Source: Bostrychus sinensis (taxonomy: Eukaryota > Chordata > Actinopteri > Gobiiformes > Eleotridae). From it: a stretch of 64,000 nucleotides of DNA. The notes under the pieces are model-generated. The model saw only the letters and a list, made by a program, of their open reading frames with translations. It ran no database searches and was not told the DNA's origin. The stretch is from contig CM036256.1 in the NCBI GenBank assembly GCA_020698575.1, positions 186,001-250,000 on the forward strand. The letters are read 5' to 3'. Positions 10,377 through 22,300 of the stretch are shown here, one piece after another; within the stretch, counting starts at the first letter, position 1, and the number at the start of each line of letters is the position of its first letter. The position numbers were made by a program, and so were the translations under genes.

Positions 10377-13300
10377 GTGAGTCACTGTCTGATCGCCTCA
10401 CCTGAGCTCCTTCCTCACCTGAGCTCTACCTGAGCTCCCTCCTCACCTGAGCTCTACCTGAGCTCCCTCCTCACCTGAGCTCCCTCCTCACCTGAGCTCT
10501 CACCTGAGCTCTCACAGCTTTGCCGATGGTATCACTCCCATCAATGTGGTGAAAATCCTCAGATGAATGTGCAGTGTTTAAATGAACATTTATGTTGATA
10601 TAAAGATGATTAGTGAACAGTGGGTAAAGTAAGCATATCTTGCCTTACAGCTGAGTGGTTTATAAAACCTTAGGACAACCTCTGAGCGCAACATTTCTGA
10701 CTTTACGAAGCGGCTCCTAAGTGGACAGACAATAATAGCCCAGTATAATCTGGGGATCTTTTAATGGTGTGGTACTTGGTGAAATGTTTGTCCCTTTGGA
10801 AATATTCAGTAATGTTTTCTCTTTGTTGGGTCAGTGTGAAGAATCGCTGCTTCGGTCGGAAGGGCTTTGGAGGACGCTCCTCTAAAGGGAAACTACAGAG
10901 GCCCGGATGGACCAAAGAGGAGGTAGTAACATACAAGAGATGTGTCCAGGAAGGACGGAGGGACAGAGACGTGTCCAGGACGGCTTCAGGACGGACAGAG
11001 GGACAGAGACGTGTCCAGGACGGTTACAGGACAGACAGAGGGACAGAGACGTGTCCAGGATGGACAGAGGGACAGAGACGTGTCCAGGACAGACAGAGGG
11101 ACAGACACGTGTCCAGGACGGACAGAGGGACAGACACGTGTCCAGGACGGACAGAGGGACAGAGACGTGTCCAGAACGGACAGAGGGACAGACACGTGTC
11201 CAGGACGGACAGAGGGACAGAGACGTGTCCAGGACGGTTACAGGACAGACAGAGGGACAGAGACGTGTCCAGGACAGTTACAGGGCGGACAGAGGGACAG
11301 AGATGTGTCCAGGATGGTTACAAGACGGTAGAAGTGTGGCTTTCACAGAGTGACTGTAATGTGATGAGGCGTTTACAGAGAGACTGTAATGTGATGAGGC
11401 GTTTACAGAGAGACTGTAATGTGATGAGGTGTTTACAGAGAGACTGTAATGTGATGAGGTGTTTACAGAGAGACTGTAATGTGATGAGGTGTTTACAGAG
11501 AGACTGTAATGTGATGAGGCGTTTACAGAGAGACTGTAATGTGATGAGGTGTTTACAGAGAGACTGTAATGTGATGAGGCGTTTACAGAGAGACTGTAAT
11601 GTGATGAGGCCTTTACAGAGAGACTGTAATGTGATGAGCTGTTTACAGAGAGACTGTAATGTGATGAGGTGTTTACAGAGAGACTGTAATGTGATGAGGT
11701 GTTTACAGAGAGACTGTAATGTGATGAGCTGTTTACAGAGAGACTGTAATGTGATGAGGCCTTTACAGAGAGACTGTAATGTGATGAGCTGTTTACAGAG
11801 AGACTGTAATGTGATGAGGTGTTTACAGAGAGACTGTAATGTGATGAGGCGTTTACAGAGAGACTGTAATGTGATGAGGCCTTTACAGAGAGACTGTAAT
11901 GTGATGAGCTGTTTACAGAGAGACTGTAATGTGATGAGCTGTTTACAGAGAGACTGTAATGTGATGAGGTGTTTACAGAGAGACTGTAATGTGATGAGCT
12001 GTTTACAGAGAGACTGTAATGTGATGAGGTGTTTACAGAGAGACTGTAATGTGATGAGGTGTTTACAGAGAGACTGTAATGTGATGAGGTGTTTACAGAG
12101 AGACTGTAATGTGATGAGGCGTTTACAGAGAGACTGTAATGTGATGAGGCCTTTACAGAGAGACTGTAATGTGATGAGGTGTTTACAGAGAGACTGTAAT
12201 GTGATGAGGCCTTTACAGAGAGACTGTAATGTGATGAGGTGTTTACAGAGAGACTGTAATGTGATGAGCTGTTTACAGAGAGACTGTAATGTGATGAGGC
12301 CTTTACAGAGAGACTGTAATGTGATGAGGTGTTTACAGAGAGACTGTAATGTGATGAGCTGTTTACAGAGAGACTGTAATGTGATGAGCTGTTTACAGAG
12401 AGACTGTAATGTGATGAGCTGTTTACAGAGAGACTGTAATGTGATGAGGCGTTTACAGAGAGACTGTAATGTGATGAGGTGTTTACAGAGAGACTGTAAT
12501 GTGATGAGGTGTTTACAGAGAGACTGTAATGTGATGAGGCCTTTACAGAGAGACTGTAATGTGATGAGGTGTTTACAGAGAGACTGTAATGTGATGAGCT
12601 GTTTACAGAGAGACTGTAATGTGATGAGGCCTTTACAGAGAGACTGTAATGTGATGAGGTGTTTACAGAGAGACTGTAATGTGATGAGGCGTTTACAGAG
12701 AGACTGTAATGTGATGAGGCCTTTACAGAGAGACTGTAATGTGATGAGGTGTTTACAGAGAGACTGTAATGTGATGAGGTGTTTACAGAGAGACTGTAAT
12801 GTGATGAGGCCTTTACAGAGTGACTGTAATGTGATGAGGCCTTTACAGAGTGACTGTAATGTGATGAGGCCTTTACAGAGAGACTGTAATGTGATGAGGT
12901 GTTTACAGAGAGACTGTAATGTGATGAGGCGTTTACAGAGAGACTGTAATGTGATGAGGTGTTTACAGAGAGACTGTAATGTGATGAGGCGTTTACAGAG
13001 AGACTGTAATGTGATGAGGCCTTTACAGAGAGACTGTAATGTGATGAGCTGTTTACAGAGAGACTGTAATGTGATGAGGTGTTTACAGAGAGACTGTAAT
13101 GTGATGAGGCCTTTACAGAGAGACTGTAATGTGATGAGGCCTTTACAGAGAGACTGTAATGTGATGAGCTGTTTACAGAGAGACTGTAATGTGATGAGGT
13201 GTTTACAGAGAGACTGTAATGTGATGAGGTGTTTACAGAGAGACTGTAATGTGATGAGCTGTTTACAGAGAGACTGTAATGTGATGAGGTGTTTACAGAG

Positions 13301-16300
13301 AGACTGTAATGTGATGAGCTGTTTACAGAGAGACTGTAATGTGATGAGCTGTTTACAGAGAGACTGTAATGTGATGAGGCGTTTACAGAGAGACTGTAAT
13401 GTGATGAGGCCTTTACAGAGAGACTGTAATGTGATGAGGCGTTTACAGAGAGACTGTAATGTGATGAGGCGTTTACAGAGAGACTGTAATGTGATGAGGC
13501 GTTTACAGAGAGACTGTAATGTGATGAGGTGTTTACAGAGAGACTGTAATGTGATGAGCTGTTTACAGAGAGACTGTAATGTGATGAGCTGTTTACAGAG
13601 AGACTGTAATGTGATGAGGCCTTTACAGAGAGACTGTAATGTGATGGTGTTTACAGAGAGACTGTAATGTGATGAGGCCTTTACAGAGAGACTGTAATGT
13701 GATGAGCTGTTTACAGAGAGACTGTAATGTGATGAGGCCTTTACAGAGAGACTGTAATGTGATGAGGCCTTTACAGAGAGACTGTAATGTGATGAGCTGT
13801 TTACAGAGAGACTGTAATGTGATGAGGCCTTTACAGAGAGACTGTAATGTGATGAGCTGTTTACAGAGAGACTGTAATGTGATGAGGTGTTTACAGAGAG
13901 ACTGTAATGTGATGAGGTGTTAACAGAGAGACTGTAATGTGATGAGGCGTTTACAGAGAGACTGTAATGTGATGAGGCCTTTACAGAGAGACTGTAATGT
14001 GATGAGGCGTTTACAGAGAGACTGTAATGTGATGAGGCCTTTACAGAGAGACTGTAATGTGATGAGGTGTTTACAGAGAGACTGTAATGTGATGAGGTGT
14101 TTACAGAGAGACTGTAATGTGATGAGGCCTTTACAGAGAGACTGTAATGTGATGAGGCCTTTACAGAGAGACTGTAATGTGATGAGGCGTTTACAGAGAG
14201 ACTGTAATGTGATGAGGCCTTTACAGAGAGACTGTAATGTGATGAGGCCTTTACAGAGAGACTGTGATTGAGGCCTTTTACAGAGAGACTGTAATGTGAT
14301 GAGCTGTTTACAGAGAGACTGTAATGTGATGAGGTGTTTACAGAGAGACTGTAATGTGATGAGGTGTTAACAGAGAGACTGTAATGTGATGAGGCGTTTA
14401 CAGAGAGACTGTAATGTGATGAGGCCTTTACAGAGAGACTGTAATGTGATGAGGCGTTACAGAGAGACTGTATGTGATGAGGCCTTTACAGAGAGACTGT
14501 AATGTGATGAGGTGTTTACAGAGAGACTGTAATGTGATGAGTTGTTTTACAGAGAGACTGTAATGTGATGAGGCCTTTACAGAGAGACTGTAATGTGATG
14601 AGGCCTTTACAGAGAGGACTGTAATGGATGAGCTGTTTACAGAGAGACTGTAATGTGATGAGGACTTTACAGAAGAGACTGTAATGGTGATGACTGGCCT
14701 TACAGAGAGACTGTAATGTGATGAGGCCTTTACAGAGAGACTGTAATGTGATGAGGCTATTTACAGAGAGACTGTAATGTGATGAGGCGTTTACAGAGAG
14801 ACTGTAATGTGATGAGGTTTACAGAGAGACTGTAATGTGATGAGGTGTTTACAGAGAGACTGTAATGTGATGAGGTTAGTTTAACAGAGAGACTGTAATG
14901 TGATGAGGCGTTTACCAGAGAGACTGTAATGTGATGAGGCTCTTTACAGAGAGACTGTAATGTGATGAGGCGTTTACAGAGAGACTGTAATGTGATGAGG
15001 GCTTTACAGAGAGACTGTAATGTGATGAGGTGTTTACAGAGAGACTGTAATGTGATGAGGCGTTTACAGAGAGACTGTATGTGATGCGGCTGTTACAGAG
15101 AGACTGTAATGTGATGAGGTGTTTACAGAGAGACTGTAATGTGATGAGGCGTTTACATTAGAGGTTAGACTGTAATGTGATGAGCTGTTTACAGAGAGAC
15201 TGTAATGTGATGAGGTGTTTACAGAGAGACTGTAATGTGATGAGCTGTTTACAGAGAGACTGTAATGTGATGAGGCGTTTACAGAGAGACTGTAATGTGA
15301 TGAGGTGTTTACAGAGAGACTGTAATGTGATGAGGTGTTTACAGAGAGACTGTAATGTGATGAGGTGTTTACAGAGAGACTGTAATGTGATGAGCTGTTT
15401 ACAGAGAGACTGTAATGTGATGAGCTGTTTACAGAGAGACTGTAATGTGATGAGCTGTTTACAGAGAGACTGTAATGTGAGGTTGTTGTTGTTCAGGATG
15501 AGAAGCTGCGGCGTTTTGTGAAGGAGCTGGGGCCCAACAGTTGGGGCCTGGTCTGTCTGCAGTTTAAGGTTTGCACACATCTCTGTACCACTGTCATAAC
15601 ATTCATGCACATATTTAACACATATGTAACACGTATGTAACACGTCTGAACTGTGTCAGGGTCAGAGGTCAGTGGTGGAGTGTCAGCGCCGATGGCACCA
15701 GGTGAAGAACCCGGAGCTGGTGAAAGGGCCCTGGACCCAGGAGGAGGACCAGAGGGTAACACAGCCCAGTCACACAATGATTTATCCTTTCTGAGAGTTC
15801 ATAATGCAGCTCATGGATCAGTCTCCTCCCTCCTGAGTCCCGTCTGTAAAACCTGAGCGTTCAAATTTGTCACTGTAACAGCAGTAACAGCCTTTACACT
15901 GAGACAACAGCATTACTGTCCTAAACTAATGACGGTTTCACTGTCTGTTTAAAGAACGTGTTACCGAAACGGCCTGGTTAACCTAAACCTTTCTCAGTCC
16001 TGCTCACATATTTAACATGTTCTGCTCTGGTATTATTTATACCCCTGCAGGTGATCGAGCTGGTGAATAAGTACGGAGTGAAGCACTGGTCCATCATCGC
16101 CAAACACCTCCAAAGCAGGAACGGCAAGCAGTGCAGAGAACGCTGGCACAACCACCTCAACCCCACGGTAAAGAAGAGCAGCTGGACCCCAGAGGAGGAC
16201 CGCGTCATCTGCCAGGCCCACAGGCTGCTGGGCAACCGCTGGGCCCACATCTCCAAGCTGCTTCCAGGACGGTAAGGCTTTAGGCTCACTGTCTATCAGA

Positions 16301-19300
16301 GAAACCACTGGAACACATCTTCTACACACTGGTGAGAGCTGACAGAGCTGAGAGACAGAGCTGAGAGACAGAGCTGAGAGAGCTGACAGAGGTGAGAGAC
16401 GGAGCTGAGAGAGGTGAGAGACAGAGCTGAGAGACGGAGCTGACAGAGGTGAGAGACAGAGCTGAGAGACAGAGCTGAGAGACAGAGCTGACAGACAGAG
16501 CTGAGAGACAGAGCTGAGAGACAGAGCTGAGAGACAGAGCTGAGAGACAGAGCTGACAGACAGAGCTGAGAGACAGAGCTGAGAGACGGAGCTGAGAGAC
16601 GGAGCTGACAGAGCTGACAGACAGAGCTGAGAGACAGAGCTGAGAGATGGAGCTGAGAGACGGAGCTGAGAGATGGAGGTGAGAGACGGAGCTGAGAGAC
16701 GGAGCTGAGAGACGGAGCTGAGAGACAGAGCTGACAGACAGAGCTGAGAGAGCTGACAGAGGTGAGAGACAGAGCTGAGAGACGGAGCTGAGAGACAGAG
16801 CTGAGAGACGGAGCTGAGAGACGGAGCTGAGAGACGGAGCTGACAGAGGTGAGAGACGGAGCTGAGAGACGGAGCTGACAGAGCTGACAGAGGTGAGAGA
16901 CGGAGCTGAGAGACGGAGCTGACAGAGCTGACAGAGGTGAGAGACGGAGCTGAGAGACGGAGCTGACAGAGCTGACAGAGGTGAGAGACGGAGCTGAGAG
17001 ACAGAGCTGAGAGAGCTGACAGAGGTGAGAGACGGAGCTGAGAGAGGTGAGAGACAGAGCTGAGAGACGGAGCTGACAGAGGTGAGAGACAGAGCTGAGA
17101 GACAGAGCTGAGAGACAGAGCTGAGAGACAGAGCTGACAGACAGAGCTGAGAGACAGAGCTGAGAGACAGAGTTGAGAGACAGAGTTGAGAGACAGAGCT
17201 GACAGACAGAGCTGACAGACAGAGCTGAGAGACAGAGCTGACAGACAGAGCTGAGAGACAGAGCTGACAGACGGAGCTGAGAGACGGAGCTGAGAGACAG
17301 AGCTGACAGACGGAGCTGAGAGACGGAGCTGACAGACAGCTGAGAGACAGAGCTGAGAGACAGAGCTGAGAGACAGAGCTGAGAGAGCTGACAGAGGTGA
17401 GAGACGGAGCTGAGAGAGGTGAGAGACAGAGCTGAGAGACAGAGCTGACAGACAGAGCTGAGAGACAGAGCTGACAGACAGAGCTGACAGACAGAGCTGA
17501 GAGACAGAGCTGACAGACAGCTGAGAGACAGAGCTGAGAGACAGAGCTGACAGACAGAGCTGAGAGACAGAGCTGACAGACAGCTGAGAGACAGAGCTGA
17601 CAGACAGAGCTGAGAGACAGAGCTGACAGACAGCTGAGAGACAGAGCTGACAGACAGAGCTGAGAGACAGAGCTGAGAGACAGAGCTGACAGACAGAGCT
17701 GAGAGACAGAGCTGACAGACAGAGCTGAGAGACAGAGCTGACAGACAGCTGAGAGACAGAGCTGACAGACAGAGCTGACAGACGGAGCTGAGAGACGGAG
17801 CTGAGAGACGGAGCTGAGAGACAGAGCTGACAGACAGAGCTGAGAGACAGAGCTGAGAGACAGAGCTGAGAGACGGAGCTGAGAGACGGAGCTGAGAGAC
17901 GGAGCTGAGAGACGGAGCTGAGAGACAGAGCTGAGAGACAGAGCTGACAGACAGAGCTGAGAGACAGAGCTGACAGACAGAGCTGAGAGACAGAGCTGAG
18001 AGACAGAGCTGACAGACAGAGCTGACAGACAGAGCTGAGAGACAGAGCTGACAGACAGCTGAGAGACAGAGCTGACAGACAGCTGAGAGACAGAGCTGAC
18101 AGACAGAGCTGAGAGACAGACAGCTGAGAGACAGAGCTGACAGACAGAGCTGAGAGACAGAGCTGAGAGACAGAGCTGACAGACAGCTGAGAGACAGAGC
18201 TGACAGAGAGAGCTGAGAGACAGAGCTGACAGACAGCTGAGAGACAGAGCTGACAGACAGAGCTGAGAGACAGAGCTGAGAGACAGAGCTGACAGACAGA
18301 GCTGAGAGACAGAGCTGACAGACAGAGCTGACAGACAGAGCTGAGAGACAGAGCTGACAGACAGCTGAGAGACAGAGCTGACAGACAGCTGAGAGACAGA
18401 GCTGACAGACAGAGCTGACAGACAGAGCTGACAGACAGAGCTGAGAGACAGAGCTGACAGACAGAGCTGAGAGACAGAGCTGACAGACGGAGCTGAGAGA
18501 CAGAGCTGAGAGACAGAGCTGAGAGACGGAGTTGAGAGACAGAGCTGACAGACAGAGCTGAGAGACGGAGCTGAGAGACAGAGCTGACAGACAGAGCTGA
18601 GAGACGGAGCTGAGAGACAGAGCTGACAGACAGAGTTGAGAGACGGAGCTGAGAGACAGAGCTGAGAGACGGAGGTGAGAGACGGAGCTGAGAGACAGAG
18701 CTGAGAGACAGAGCTGACAGACAGCTGAGAGACAGAGCTGACAGACAGAGCTGACAGACAGAGCTGACAGACAGAGCTGAGAGACAGAGCTGACAGACAG
18801 AGCTGAGAGACAGAGCTGACAGACGGAGCTGAGAGACAGAGCTGAGAGACGGAGTTGAGAGACGGAGCTGAGAGACGGAGCTGAGAGACGGAGCTGAGAG
18901 ACAGAGCTGAGAGTGCTGTGTGATTTCAGGACGGATAACTCCATAAAGAACCACTGGAACTCCACTCTGAAGAGGAAGGTGGACAGAGAGGGCTTTCTGA
19001 GGACACAGCCCAACTCCTCCCTCAGCTCGTCCTCTTCAGCCTCATCAGAGTCAGAGAGAGGACGGTCCCAGGGCAGGGACAAGCACAGGGACAAGGTCAG
19101 AGGCAAGGTCAGGGAGCTTTCTGTTTAATGAAACGACTGAGAAGACTGTTAAGGCCGGGACACACTGGGGTGATTATCGGCCGTCTGGCGTGGCTGGATA
19201 GTTTGATGCGGCCGGTGACATGGGTCTGTTTGGTGAGTTCTGCACCATCAGACGTAGTAGGAGACAGTGGGACGTAGTAGGAGACAGTGGGACGTAGTAG

Positions 19301-22300
19301 GAGACAGTGGGACGTAGTAGGAGACAGTGGGACGTAGTAGGAGACAGTGGGACGTAGTAGGAGACAGTGGGACGTAGTAGGAGACAGTCAGACCTAGTTC
19401 TACCTGATTGAACATCAGATCGAATCGGCATCAGACGTCCTGCTCAAATGAACTTTGATTGGCTGCATCTTCTTCACAAACTGTTAAACAGCTGCGTTTA
19501 ACATCAAAATATAAGGAACTTTTGTTCTACAGCTTCTTCATTATGATGGGTCGGTGTGTCCCAGACAGTGGTGTGACCGGGAGAGTGTGGTGTGACCGGG
19601 AGAGAGTGGTGTGTCCCAGACAGTGGTGTGACCGGGAGAGTGTGGTGTGACCGGGAGAGTGTGGTGTGACCGGGAGAGTGTGGTGTGACCGGGAGAGTGT
19701 GGTGTGACCGGGAGAGAGTGGTGTGACCGGGAGAGTGTGGTGTGTCCCAGACAGTGGTGTGACCGGGAGAGTGTGGTGTGACCGGGAGAGAGTGGTGTGA
19801 CCGGGAGAGTGTGGTGTGACCGGGAGAGTGTGGTGTGACCGGGAGAGGGTGGTGTGACCGGGAGAGTGTGGTGTGACCGGGAGAGTGTGGTGTGACCGGG
19901 AGAGTGTGGTGTGACCGGGAGAGGGTGGTGTGACCGGGAGAGTGTGGTGTGACCGGGAGAGGGTGGTGTGACCGGGAGAGTGTGGTGTGACCGGGAGAGT
20001 GTGGTGTGACCGGGAGAGAGTGGTGTGACCGGGAGAGTGTGGTGTGACCGGGAGAGGGTGGTGTGACCGGGAGAGGGTGGTGTGACCGGGAGAGGGTGGT
20101 GTGACCGGGAGAGTGTGGTGTGACCGGGAGAGTGTGGTGTGACCGGGAGAGTGTGGTGTGACCGGGAGAGAGTGGTGTGACCGGGAGAGTGTGGTGTGAC
20201 CGGGAGAGGGTGGTGTGACCGGGAGAGGGTGGTGTGACCGGGAGAGAGTGGTGTGACCGGGAGAGTGTGGTGTGACCGGGAGAGTGTGGTGTGTCCCAGA
20301 CAGTGGTGTGACCGGGAGAGTGTGGTGTGACCGGGAGAGTGTGGTGTGTCCCAGACAGTGGTGTGACCGGGAGAGAGTGGTGTGACCGGGAGAGTGTGGT
20401 GTGACCGGGAGAGGGTGGTGTGACCGGGAGAGGGTGGTGTGACCGGGAGAGAGTGGTGTGACCGGGAGAGTGTGGTGTGACCGGGAGAGTGTGGTGTGTC
20501 CCAGACAGTGGTGTGACCGGGAGAGTGTGGTGTGACCGGGAGAGTGTGGTGTGTCCCAGACAGTGGTGTGACCGGGAGAGAGTGGTGTGACCGGGAGAGT
20601 GTGGTGTGACCGGGAGAGAGTGGTGTGACCGGGAGAGTGTGGTGTGACCGGGAGAGTGTGGTGTGACCGGGAGAGTGTGGTGTGACCGGGAGAGTGTGGT
20701 GTGACCGGGAGAGTGTGGTGTGAGAGATGGAGCTAATTAATCTGAAACTATTGATAACAGTTGTATTTTTCTTTCAGGGCCACTCTGTCTCTGCAGAGAA
20801 GGACATGTCCAGCTGCACATCATGTGACCACAGTGTCCTGTGCTCCACGTGCGTGCCCTCAGACCTGGACTCGTCTCTGAGTGGCTGTGAACTGAGCGTG
20901 CCCATGGAGCTTATGGATGTGGTAAGACTCGTGTCAGAGGTGCTGCTGTAATAGTTCAGGCATAAACCAGGCAGTTACAGAAGCAGCGTTCTGCTCTCAC
21001 TCTGGTCATGATGTGCTGCAGAACACCGACTGGAGCCGCGCCCAGAAGGAAGTGACGTCATCAGTGAAGCGGCCAATGGCGTGTGAGGACTCCGACTCCT
21101 CCCTGGTGGACTGGAGCCGCAGCTACGTAAGAAAACTCTGCAGGTCTCAGTGCGGTCTGACAGAGCGGTGAGTAAAGTCTTGGCTGTTACAGCTCGCCGG
21201 AGTGAACTGTGAGGACTCCACCAGAAACAACCTTCTGGGGGCGCTCTTCTCTCCCTCCAAGGTCCACACACTTCAAAGTTTTAGCTCTGTGCTCCATCTG
21301 GAGGCACACAGTGGTACAACAGGCTGCTGTTTGCGTGTGTGCAGGTGCTGAGTGTGTGCTCCATGGAGGATCTGAAGCTCCAGCGTCCGGCCCTGACCTC
21401 CACCCCCCTCTGCCCTCTCAAACACGGGGCCATCTGCAGAACACAGGAGATGGAGGAGGGCCAAGAGCTCTCGAACTGCTGCCAGGGGTAAGAGCACCAA
21501 ACTAAAGAGCATACAAGCACTCAGAGAGACACAAGGCCTTACAGCTGCAGCCTGGACCCCGAGGTGTTCCTGTGCTCATCACCGACATCTCCAGAAAAAT
21601 TAAAAACTCCATCAAATCTAACGCCTAGTTAACACCGAATACGTTCTGTGTGCGGTACGTGTCCTGTATGACCTCCGTCACAAATACACACCTTTCTAGT
21701 CAATGCATAAGGTCACATCGGCCGCGATATGTGGCTGTGTCCGGCAGAAATATGCAAGGTCTCTGTTTACGATGTATGCCTCAGTCGTCATGTATAAAGT
21801 TGAACAGAGCAGATCGAGCCAGAGAGGAAGTCAGACCTGGGACCAGTGAAGAGGATCCGTTAAATTTAAAAATAAAACCACGTGCAGCCTCTCGCTCACA
21901 TCTCTGTAAACATTACGTCTGAACTGGGGACACAGGGACACAAACGAGACAGGACATCGTTAAACCTGAGGAGAAAGAAAGTATTTATAAGTGTAGTAAG
22001 TAAGTATTTATATACGCAGCGTCCTTAGCCAGGGCAGAAGCACTAAAGTCACTGACATAATCTTCAGATGAACAGGAGATCGTGGTCAGAGGCAGACGTG
22101 GCTTTGGCCTCCCCAGCTGCCTCCGGTCGGATGCGAGCCGTACATGGAACGTAACATTAACATTTTATCTTCTAACGGACAAACAAAGAAACCAGCGTCT
22201 GCATAACAGAACATAACCTCACTACAGCAGCCTCAGTAACAACAGAAACATACAGACACAAGGTTGTTCAGTCTGTGGGCTGCTCCTCACACCTCTGCTT

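Larger units (their letters stand above)
19096..20777 (+). other. mybl2-like intron 7
   Basis: Besides the 20-bp and 19-bp arrays listed separately, the rest (about 19128-19250 and 19391-19551) holds no exon. The first part begins AAGGCCGGGACACACTGGGG, resembling a dispersed fish repeat I cannot name. Confidence 0.6.

Noticed and set aside
10764..14271. Long open frames (967 codons and smaller) over the 30-bp array
   Set aside because: The unit length is divisible by 3 and lacks stops, so the frame stays open by construction. The real MYB exon at its left end uses a splice donor at 10922.
11340..15482. CRISPR-like array of 30-bp repeats
   Set aside because: The repeats are contiguous with no unique spacers, and the DNA is vertebrate.
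16033..19106. Two minus-strand frames of over 930 codons (Leu/Ser/Cys repeats)
   Set aside because: They read an intronic 14-bp array and MYB exons antisense. They have no domain and are a simple product of the repeat.
21127..21167. Longer version of the MYB exon, ending at the strong donor 21167
   Set aside because: Joining from this donor places a stop codon at once in the next exon, whereas the donor at 21126 keeps a frame with the conserved LTSTP motif.
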